The translations under genes were made by a program, and so were the position numbers. Source: Haematobia irritans (lineage: Eukaryota > Arthropoda > Insecta > Diptera > Muscidae). From it: a stretch of DNA of 64,000 nt. The stretch is from contig NC_134398.1 of assembly GCF_050003625.1 (NCBI RefSeq), forward strand, positions 101,041,664 to 101,105,663, read 5' to 3'. Below the pieces are notes generated by a model that was not told the origin of the DNA, made no database searches, and worked only from the letters and a program-made list of their open reading frames with translations. Of the stretch, positions 10,228-19,713 are shown one piece after another; the first letter of the stretch is position 1, and each line of letters opens with the position of its first letter.

Positions 10228-13074
10228 TTAACCCACAAATATGTCTTGTCCATGAAATATGCCCATACTTTTTCCGTCCAGCCCTCCTAATTCGTATAGT
10301 GAATTACCTAACACTTTTAGCACAACGCACTTTATATGGGCCGGTGCAAGCTTAGAGTTGTAATTCTTAATCTTATTGCTAAGCTTAAAATTCCGCCTAA
10401 ACACCATTTGGCCAACTTTATACCGCACCTCTTTGGCACGCGTGTTATAGTTCCTCGAACAACGTTCATGAGCATCTCCCAGATTGAGAAAAATTTTATC
10501 TCGAATGAGGGCCAATTTATCTGCCCGATCAGTTAGCACCAAATCAAGATCCTTGACAGAATCAAGTTTCCGGATAATATTGTAGGTGGTTGCATGTTGT
10601 ATCATGTTAAGACCGAATATCGCGTAATAGGGAGATACCCCAATAGAACTATGTCTGGTACTCCTTAGGGCAAATTCCACGTCACCAATATGCTTGTCCC
10701 AGTTCCTTTGTTCTGACCCAAATACGAACGAATCATTTGCAAAACAGACCTATTCACACGTTCGGCTGCGTTGGATTGTGGTGCGTATAGGCCTGTACGA
10801 ATATGTTTAATACCATACTGTTGAAGGAAATCCCTAAACGCACCTGAAACAAATTGTTTTGCATTATCTGAATGCACGAATTCCGGTACACCAAATGTTT
10901 GTAGCACCCGTTTCTCTAAAAATTTGATTACATTAACGGTCGTAGCCGCACGCATCGGTTCCAGCATCACAAATTTAGAAAAATGGTCCAAACAAACGAA
11001 CAGAACCGTATTGCCGTCCTTGGTTCTAGGATAAGGACCCATAAAATCGATATAGAGACGATGAAAAGGTCGTTCGCTCACCATCTGTTCTCCCATCAAG
11101 GGCTTCTTGAAGAGGTTCCTAGTCTTACTCACGGAGCATATTTCACAAGCCCTTACGGCTTCTTTAACATCCGCCACCATACCAGGCCAAAAATACCGCT
11201 CTCTAATCCTGGCCAAGGTCTTGTGTACCCCACCATGGCCTGACGACGGTGTGCCATGTGCAGCTTCGACCAAACCACTTCGCAATTCTCTTGGCACCCA
11301 CATTACCCATGAGTTGTCATCACCTAAAGGATCCCCACTTACAAACCTAGTGCGCTTATAAACAAAACCCTCAGAAATACATAAGTCTGGTATCGTATCC
11401 TTATTCTCCAAAATTCTCTCTCTCAGTGCTATGTATTCATCAGACTCGAAAAATGGACTCGAGAGGTCAATATCCAGCTGTCGATGAATTTCTGCCATTT
11501 CCTCAACATGGGCCCGTGAAAGGGCGTCAGGAACGACATTTAGCGAACCCTTGCGATGTTGAATAGTAAATTCAAACCCTTGGAGCTTCAAGCTCCACCG
11601 TGCAAGTCGCCCTGTCAGCTCTTTCTGGTCCATGAGCCATTTGAGGCTCGAGTGGTCAGTTATTATTGTGAAGGGTAAACCCTCCACATAAGGTCGAAAT
11701 TTTTTTACACTGAGCACCGCGGCGTAGCACTCAAGCTCTATCACGCTATAGTTTTTCTGTGCCTTATTTAATTTAGCAGACATGTAGGCTATTGGGTGCT
11801 CATGATTGTCATCGTCTAGCTGAAATAGTACCCCACCAACGCCATGGGTTGATGCGTCACACTGAATATAAAAAGGACGGTTGAAGTCTGGATTAATCAG
11901 TAAAGGAGCTGAAGTAAGGCAATCTTTAAGCCGGTCAAAAGATATAAGGGCCTCATCGGAAATCAAGAATTTCCTGATGTTTTCCTTTTTCAAACACTCA
12001 TGAAACAACATTGGCGTAATCGTGAATAAATCTACGATACCATCCACACATGCCGAGGAACCTACGCAGTTGTCTTGGTGTCTTTGGTATCGGAAATTCC
12101 CTTATTGCCTCCACCTTGGTATCATCAGTACGAATACACCCATTGCCCACGATAAACCCTAAATATCGAACCTCCTTGTAGCAAAATTTACTTTTTTCGA
12201 CATTTATGGTGAGTTTCGCATTTTTAAGACATTCTGCTACACTCTCCAATAATGTCAAATGCTCGTCGAAGTTGGCAGAGACCACTAGAAGGTCGTCAAG
12301 GTAAACGAAGACGTTGGCTCTTAGACCAGCTGGAATGACCTTGTCCATGAGCCTACACATTCTCTGGGCGGCATTACAAAGACCGAACGGCATTACCGTA
12401 AAGTGGTATAATGGCCGCCCAGGGACTGTGAACGCCGTCTTTTCCCTTGACTTCGCCTCTAGTGGTATCTGCCAAAAAGCATCCTTGAGGTCTATCTCTG
12501 AAATAAACTTAGTATCTTGTAGACGACTAAGTATCCCTTCAATATGGGGCAAGGGATATGCGTCCTTGATCGTCCTGGCATTAACCTTGCGAGCGTCAAG
12601 GCACAAACGGCATTTGTCCCCTTTCCTCACTAACGTCACCGGAGAGCTCCATGCACTATTGCTCTCCTCTATAACACCCAATTCAAGCATACGGTCCAGT
12701 TCACGATACAGGAGCTCTTGTATAACAGGTGAGACTGGATAGTGCCGCTGCTTAATGGGGATATCCTCATTCGTCACATCTATCCTATGCTCCTCTAATG
12801 ACGTTCTACCCAAACCAAGGCTAGAAAATGATGGAAAAGAACATTTTACCTTATCTAGCTTTTCCGTATCAATGAGTGACAATGAATGTCGTGCCGGGTC
12901 CTGTTCTGGCGAAGCATCCACAACCAACTCGGAAATTGATGCATTAGCTCGAAGAGCTTCACCAACTAAAGGTAAACCAAAAGCTCTCCAAAAGCTAATG
13001 CCAAAGTAGAACTCTTGTTCCAAACCAGGTACAATAAAAAAATCAAGGTCCTTGGTAACACCTTTCCAAGTCAC
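10228..13074 (-). pseudogene. pol: gypsy pol: RT, RNase H, integrase (copy 2, two frame breaks)
   Basis: It encodes the same enzyme set as copy 1 in three pieces: RT 11998-13074 (YLDD box present), RNase H plus most of integrase 10665-12047, and the integrase C-terminal region 10228-10680. One break near 12002 is a short deletion relative to copy 1. The other, near 10720, is a 2-base loss (GACCCAAATAC against GACCCTATATAC). The integrase zinc domain is intact here (SGHGG, then CEICSVSK), unlike copy 1. Protease and RT are in frame across the A-run that breaks copy 1. Confidence 0.85.
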
Positions 13075-13085
13075 AGGAAGTGTAA

Positions 13086-13553
13086 CTATACCCTTAACTG
13101 AGACCTCACCTCCGTTGGCAGTACAACTTGATTCCTTAATCCTATCACTCTCCTATCCACACCCTTTAAAAATGTATCCGCATTTCTTCCAATACAGCAT
13201 GCAGCTGCACCAGAATCTAAAAGTGCCGTAACTTCTTTTCCTGCCACAAATGTCCTTGCATACAGCCTATCGTCATTCCCAGTCATCAACACAGTTTCTA
13301 CCAGTAGTCGTTTCGATCTCTTAATTATTTTCTCTTTTTCCCTCAGTTTCGTAATTTTCCGGTATTTTCTAGTGCATTTCCTCAATTCATCACAAAAGAT
13401 TTTACGCCTAGCCATTTCATATTCGATTCTTCGTTGATGTAAAGATTTTCTTGGAGCCTGTTCAACTGCCTCACCTACCTTGAACACACAGCCCCCATTT
13501 TCCCTTTTCAAAATCTCTATTGGTCCATGTCCGGGGTTTCTAACTGCTGGCAA
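13086..13553 (-). pseudogene. gypsy protease region (copy 2, frameshifted)
   Basis: The active site LLDSGAA is present (D codon at 13215-13217). A 4-base deletion near 13123 (CGGA of copy 1 missing) throws the frame off after the NQVV residues, so the flap region is lost from this frame. Confidence 0.7.
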
Positions 13554-13879
13554 AGGTACCCCGTCATCTCTGCCACCTTCACATTTACCGAATTCGGTTC
13601 ATATTCCAGAAAAGACTCATCTTTGCCACAAACGAAGCATTTCATATCGTGGAAAGTTGATCTGCATACATTCTGTTCCAATGTCTCTCTCTTTTTTCTA
13701 TAAAAATCCACTGGCATGCCACATTTATAACATAGATTTATATGAAACGGTGACATACAAAGTACATTGGATTTATCTTGAACGCCTAAATGCCTATTAG
13801 AATAAACAGTAGGTGTAATGATACCTGAATTGTTGGTCTGATCTAATGATAACTTCGACGCACCCGTATCCAACGTCAA
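13517..13879 (-). pseudogene. gypsy gag/pol junction frame (copy 2)
   Basis: This is the counterpart of 3687-4049. It has LDTGAS at its start (D-T-G at 13862-13870), the two Cys-x2-Cys pairs, and a short overlap with the protease frame. It differs from copy 1 by a few residues only. Confidence 0.6.
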
Positions 13880-13999
13880 TGTACGCTTGTCGCCGTTAAC
13901 AAACCCCGCGACAGTTAAATGGTTATTTTGCTGTTGCTATGGAGATTGTGGGGCCATCATATGTGGGAGCCAGCTCTTGCCCCGCTGAACTAGCTCTAT

Positions 14000-14248
14000 T
14001 TAGTTTAAAGGTGTCTCACTGGACTGTGGGTTCACCCACACATGGCTATTGTTTGATGGGGATGGCGATTTCGATCTTGATCGCTTAGGACGTGCTTTAC
14101 ATTCGCGAGCAACATGTCCAGGCTTATCACAGTTATAGCACTTCATTCTGAATTTGGTGGTCTCCTGCTTCATTTCTGGCATTGCCTGCTTAACGGCTTC
14201 TTTCACTGAATCAATCACGGAATTTGATTCGTCATTCTCGGTCTCCAC
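14000..14248 (-). pseudogene. gag: Gag zinc-knuckle fragment (copy 2)
   Basis: It has the same CCHC knuckle and basic tail as copy 1. It is cut at the same point: CAGCGTTGCC begins at 14273. Confidence 0.8.
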
Positions 14249-14390
14249 CTTACGTAATTTGTGAACTTGGAGCAGCGTTGCCAGAATTTTTTCACCAAAA
14301 ACCGCTAGATTTGCCCAAAAAACTAGCCAAAAAAAGCTAAATAATGTTAAAAAATAGCTAGAAAAAAGCTAAATTTTTTTGTATCAAAAG

Positions 14391-15606
14391 TCACATTTTT
14401 GATTGAAATTTAACAAACTTAAAGGCTTTATTTCACTTAAAATGCATATTATTTTAATTGTATTCATTTTATTTCCATTTCTGTGAGACTGTAAGAAAAT
14501 CTATGTCATATTAGCTCTGTTTGCGTACTCGATACATTTTGATTACTATCACAAATTTTTACTGGAAGTCCTTCATTTATATTTCCTAAAAAATTTTTTT
14601 CCCGGTAAACTTGCAATTATCAGCTGGTTAATCACCAATGTCACATAGAATTGCATTAGAAAATATCAATATATTTCGTTTTAACTGAATTAATGATAAA
14701 TTTGTGAACGTGTACACTTCTCCTAATATTACTCAAGAGAATAAAACACATTCTAACTGTCTTGCAAGTTTATACTGAATAACTTTTATTCGAAAATTTC
14801 CATACAAACCTATTGTCCAATTTTCGTAAATGTAAATCCATTCCATTAATAAATAGCAGATTTGTTTTGATCCTATCACTACGAATTTTTTATTGCATTT
14901 TTTTGATGTTAAAAAAATAATACCACATTCAAAACTTTATTTCCTTAATTATTTCTATGTTCGGTTCCAAAGATTTTGTACACTAATGATTTTTTGTGTC
15001 ACATTTTTGATTGAAATTTAACAAACTTAAAGGCTTTATTTCACTTAAAATGCATATTATTTTAATTGTATTCATTTTATTTCCATTTCTGTGAGACTGT
15101 AAGAAAATCTATGTCATATTAGCTCTGTTTGCGTACTCGATACATTTTGATTACTATCACAAATTTTTACTGGAAGTCCTTCATTTATATTTCCTAAAAA
15201 ATTTTTTTCCCGGTAAACTTGCAATTATCAGCTGGTTAATCACCAATGTCACATAGAATTGCATTAGAAAATATCAATATATTTCGTTTTAACTGAATTA
15301 ATGATAAATTTGTGAACGTGTACACTTCTCCTAATATTACTCAAGAGAATAAAACACATTCTAACTGTCTTGCAAGTTTATACTGAATAACTTTTATTCG
15401 AAAATTTCCATACAAACCTATTGTCCAATTTTCGTAAATGTAAATCCATTCCATTAATAAATAGCAGATTTGTTTTGATCCTATCACTACGAATTTTTTA
15501 TTGCATTTTTTTGATGTTAAAAAAATAATACCACATTCAAAACTTTATTTCCTTAATTATTTCTATGTTCGGTTCCAAAGATTTTGTACACTAATGATTT
15601 TGGTAT
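14391..15606 (-). repeat. 608-bp tandem duplication in the copy 2 leader
   Basis: The block starting TCACATTTTTG at 14391 restarts at 14999 and runs nearly identically to about 15606. It contains only leader/repeat sequence. It is independent of the 1996-bp duplication of copy 1 but affects the same part of the element. Confidence 0.85.
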
Positions 15607-15660
15607 TGATTCAGAGTCAAATTTGAATTTATTCGTTTTTTCAGCTTTTTCTTCATGAGC

Positions 15661-16530
15661 TACCACAGTGCTTTAAAAACGTGCTAACGACAACTTAAAT
15701 TTCCAAATTCAGACTCGACTTTAAGAAGAAATTATTCTGTGTATACGTTTTTAAAATAAAATATTGAAAAACCTCTTCTTTTTTTGAACGCTATTTTGGT
15801 TTGTGGTCAAGATACAAAAACTCCACAAATTTAAAGACTATTTAATTAATTTTAAGAATTTTTTAGAATTGACCCTAGCCTTCTTTCATGAAAAACGATT
15901 TTATCGGCTTTTGGACAAGGAAAACAGTTTTATAACATAAATATAAGAAAAATTCACAAATGCTATTATAACCAAAATTCGCGTTCGTATTTTAAAGACA
16001 TGAAATCTTTGGCCTCATGACAATATTTTTTCAGTGTACAAAGCAATTCACATCTACTATTTTAATTTAGTAATATCATAATAACTTTAGAATACGTATT
16101 AAAATAACATAAAAAGGATAAACGAGTCAAATGCTATTATTCCTAATAATTTACTGACAGTTTATATAAGGAATTTGTATGGTAATAGTAGATTTAAAGT
16201 TTACGATAACTTTTATGAAGACGAGGAAAAAACTTTACAACGAGGTGTATTTGCTGCAAAAATGCCCGCATAATGGCTTGAATAATTATTAAGGCTTCAA
16301 TTGAGCTTTGAAATATGCGGAAAACCTTATTCTGGCAGCAAGACTTAGATAAAAACGAAGTTTTATCCATATTTCAATAGGAACATGTCGAAAATAAAAA
16401 AGCCAAAAATAGCTAAAAGGGTCATGAAAAAAAGCCAGAAAAAAAGCTAAAAGCTAAATGCATTTTTCCCCGCTAAACGTCTTCAAAAAAGCCAAATCTA
16501 GCGGGAAAAAAAGCTAAATTGGCAACGCTG
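15661..16530 (-). repeat. Non-coding repeat with CAGCGTTGCC terminus
   Basis: On the minus strand it begins at 16530 with CAGCGTTGCCAATTTAGC, then an array of AGCTAAA/AGCC motifs (16380-16530). It continues into AT-rich sequence that matches, in reverse, 44996-45185 and 45556-45905 (for example the ATTATGCGGGCA text). No coding frame was found. The terminus resembles hAT-type ends, which often start CAG. A transposon family without visible transposase is the best reading. Confidence 0.6.
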
Positions 16531-16985
16531 ATCATTACCAGTATACTGGGATGCACTTAATTCACATATTTTGTTTCTATAAACATATGGTTCGTGAATA
16601 AGAACTATGTCTATGCCCTCTTTCATCAGGATAACTTTTAAGGCAGCACATGCAGCCTTACAATGATGAAGATTTATCTGGAGGGTCCGTAGAACCATTA
16701 AGATTTTCAAAAACCGTCACATCAGCCGTTTCAATCGAGTCATCAAGAATATCCTCTTCAGAGATCTCGGTGACTCTCGCAATAACCATAGGTTCACATA
16801 GGTTCAACTATCCTTGTCTTCAACTTTGGTATCTTCCTCGACTTCGCAAGAGGATCCGCTTACTTCTGATTCAGACAGAGGCTTGTCCATTTCTGAATCC
16901 TTTTTTGCTTGAGATTTAAATTTTTTTCCTTTCGAATTCCTCCAATATTTTCCCATACGATTCAATAAAATTTCGAACTTTCTTC
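16531..16985 (-). pseudogene. LOA-like LINE remnant: end of ORF1 and start of endonuclease
   Basis: On the minus strand, an acidic ORF1 tail with ESYGKILEEFE-type text (about 16990-16660, with frame breaks) is followed at about 16670 by the start of an apurinic endonuclease domain, QINLHHCKAACAAL then LIHEPYVYRN. The domain is cut at 16530 by the CAGCGTTGCC repeat. The LOA-type LINE at 41697 and 49865 lacks exactly this part, so it may be the same family, but no overlap exists to test this. Confidence 0.55.
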
Positions 16986-17732
16986 AATTTGTTTAAGTCA
17001 TATAAAAACCCCTTTGAATTCGAGGACTTAAGCTATTTTGCTTACAAAACAATAAAATTCGATTTGGGTAATTTTCCACACATACAACATGCAAAATGGC
17101 TACCAATATAAATCGTTGGAAATTATGAAAATTCAGTAAAATCTTTTCGATCCCAGTTAAAAAATTGAGTCTATTGTTCGTTACTTGTAGTTGGGTCACG
17201 TTTTATCAAGACAAGATTCAATCAAACAAAAAGGGTCAAACTATTTTCCACGAAAATAACGTTTGCACGGGTCAAACATCCAAAATATACAGGGTCAAGC
17301 ATGTAAAAAACAACAACTCCTTGGATGAAATCATGGGGAGAGTGTTGAAGTCGCAGCACCCAGTATATTTCGTTGGCTTGTCGCGCCAAAGAACAAAAAA
17401 CAACGCTTGTACTCACTTTGACTGTAGTGTTTTTGTGTGTGGGATTTGCGTTCTACCGTTAAAACGGGAACACCTTTGGCTTTCTTGTTCTGGCAGAAAA
17501 TTCGAGATTTGATTTATATTGTTTTTTTAAACCGTACCGTACCGATTGATTTATTGTGTGTTATGTAATTATTTTAATTTATTTGTTTCACAGTTTTTTC
17601 CTGCAACCCAATTTTTTGTCTTTTCAATTGATTGTGGCAAGCCTCACAATGTTTATGCATTGATCACAATGATTTGATCACCATTTTATTCGTACAAAGC
17701 TCTGAAAACACTTTAATTTTTGCACACTTCAC
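16986..17732. other. Unassigned AT-rich stretch
   Basis: No recognised gene. Short frames on both strands (for example 17165-17512 plus) have no domain I can name. If the LTR proposed at 17754 is real, this would be the leader and 5' coding region of a lost BEL/Pao element, but no Gag motif is visible. Confidence 0.4.
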
Positions 17733-17751
17733 AATCCGGCTCGAAGGACCA
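17733..17751 (-). promoter_or_regulatory. Candidate retrotransposon primer-binding site
   Basis: Read on the minus strand it is TGGTCCTTCGAGCCGGATT, two bases from TGT at 17754. The TGG start (matching tRNA CCA ends) and the spacing fit a primer-binding site. I recall similar text after BEL/Pao LTRs of insects, but that is memory and not a search. Confidence 0.45.
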
Positions 17752-17753
17752 AA

Positions 17754-18465
17754 TGTTTCGCCTTTCAATTCACAAAACGTTTTGTTATAAAGTTTATTTT
17801 TTTAGAAATTCACGTTTTTATTGATTTAGTACACAAGGTAAGTATATGGTTTCCAATAGATAGGTATTAAGTTATAACTAGTAGGTAAGTTTTAGGTATA
17901 AATAAGTATAATTTGGTAAGTATAGGTTAAGAATTAACAGGTAAGTCTAGGGTTTTAGCAATTTGTTTTTTTTTTGTTTTCTCTAGGAAAGTATATGTTA
18001 TGAGTTCACAAAGGTAAGTTTTCCACAGGGTATTTTAGTTTTACAGGTAAGTTTTTAAAGTTATCTTTTTTTACAGTGTATTTATTTCAGGGTTTCGTTA
18101 ATCTCCACAAACTCTCATTTAGCTATGATTTCATTTAGAATTAAATAACAAATTATTTCACTTTACTTCTTTAATAATGTTCACTTTTTTATCACTTGTC
18201 ACGGGGGATCGATCTTATCGTGTCGGCGCAAAAAACATAATAATAAATATTTGACATATATCAATGTCACTCAAATCAAGCCGGCAAAACTTTCGGCAAC
18301 ATTCAGCCAATGATTACAACAACAATGAAAAAGAGAGTAATTGCAACTAGCGATTGCAACTATGTATGATGTGATGTATGTGTAATTGAGCAACTCGCTA
18401 GTCACAGTGCCGATCACATGTTTAGGATCACACTGTTGAGTATTAATTTAGGGTAATGCTCAACA
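17754..18465 (-). repeat. Candidate solo/relict LTR
   Basis: The stretch starts TGTTTCGCC and ends GCTCAACA, giving TGTT...AACA ends, next to the candidate primer-binding site. Near the right edge an 11-of-12-base inverted repeat (TGTTGAGTATTA and TAATGCTCAACA, 18434-18465) can form a hairpin. It holds six GGTAAGT motifs (17835-18052). No partner LTR is in the window. Confidence 0.4.
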
Positions 18466-18508
18466 CCCATAATGCCAAAATGATAAACAAAGCACATATC
18501 CACACATA

Positions 18509-19713
18509 ACAGGTTGGCTGATAAGTCCCCGGTCTAACAAAGAAAAACACATTTTTTTGTCAAAATTCGTTTTTATTATTCAACATGGTCCCCTTCAAGA
18601 GCGATACAACGATTATAACGACCTTCCAATTTTTTGATACCAGTTTGGTAGTACTCTTTTTTTTTTGCGATTTTGCGATAACCTCACGTCTTCATTGCAT
18701 CCAAATTTTTTCCCTGCGAGCATCCTTTTGAGGTCTGAGAACAAGAAGAAGTCGCTGGGGCCAGATCTGGAGAATACGGTGGGTGGGGAAGCAATTCGAA
18801 GACCAATTCATGAATTTTTGCCCTCGTTCACAATGACTTGTGGCACGGTGCGTTGTCTTGGTGGTACAACACTTTTTTCTTCTTCATATGGGGCCGTTTT
18901 GCCGCGATTTCGACCTTCAAACGCTCCAATAACGCCATATAATAGTCACTGTTGATGGTTTTTCCCTTCTCAAGATAATCGATAAAAGTTATTCCATGCG
19001 TATCCCAAAAAACAGAGGCCATTACTTTGCCAGCGGACTTTTAAGTCTTTCCACGCTTCGGAGACGGTTCACCGGTCGCTGTCCACTCAGCCGACTGTCG
19101 ATTGGACTCAGGTGTGTAGTGATGGAGCCATGTTTCATCCACTGTCACATATCGACGGAAAAACTCGGGTGTATTACGAGTTAACAGCTGCAAACTCCGC
19201 TCAGAATCATCAACACGTTGTTATTTTTGGTCAAATGTGAGCTCGCGCGGCACCCATTTTGCACATATCCAAATATTGATGAATGATATGACCAACACGT
19301 TCCCTTGATATCTTTAAGGCCTCTGCTATCTCGATCAACTTCATTTTACGGCCATTCAAAATCATTTTGTGGATTTTTTTGATGTTTTCTTCGGTAACCA
19401 CCTCTTTCGGGCGTCCACTGCGTTCACCGTCCTCCGTGCTCATTTCACCACGTTTGGATTTTGCATACCAATCAATTATTGTTGATTTCCCTGTGGCAGA
19501 GTCCGGAAACTCATTATTAAGTTTTTGCTTCCACCGTATTTTTTCCCTTCAGAAAACAGTATTTTATCAAAACACGAAATTCCTTTTTTCCATTGACTTA
19601 CAGAGGTCAAATTTTGACACGAATCATTTGAAGGTTGGTACTATATAAAAATAATATGCATTTAATACTAGCGACGCCATCTATGTGTCAGACCGGGGAC
19701 TTATCAGCCAACC
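18509..19713 (-). mobile_element. mariner transposon, decayed
   Basis: Inverted ends match over about 24 bases: GGTTGGCTGATAAGTCCCC at 18512 and its complement ending at 19713. TA lies before the left end (18507-18508). The right end has lost the outer bases and the second TA, and adjoins LINE sequence directly. The interior carries a broken mariner transposase. Confidence 0.85.
18665..19640 (-). pseudogene. mariner transposase pseudogene
   Basis: Pieces in order on the minus strand: N-terminal region with frame breaks (about 19640-19444), helix-turn-helix part 19231-19443 (RSGRPKEVVTEENI), first catalytic Asp region near 19120 (TVDETWLHH), second at 18828-19022 (LYHQDNAPCH), and the PDLAPSDFFLF box near 18750-18770. 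This is the DD34D mariner layout for cut-and-paste transposition at TA sites. Several frameshifts and stops make it inactive. Confidence 0.85.

Larger units (their letters stand above)
9237..15660 (-). mobile_element. Ty3/gypsy retrotransposon copy 2 (5' end lost)
   Basis: It has the same gene order as copy 1 and about 99% identity. It ends at about 15660 in leader sequence, before the primer-binding site and LTR would be reached, where unrelated DNA begins. With copy 1 it forms an LTR-interior-LTR-interior array, a common product of recombination between LTRs. Confidence 0.8.

Noticed and set aside
17228..17300. Three GGGTCAA words about 25-40 bases apart as a nuclear-receptor site cluster.
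   Set aside because: Only three imperfect copies in sequence of unknown origin; too weak to call.
17165..17512. 115-codon plus-strand frame as a possible host gene.
   Set aside because: No domain, no codon pattern I can trust, and the antisense frame is about as open; it sits beside a relict LTR.
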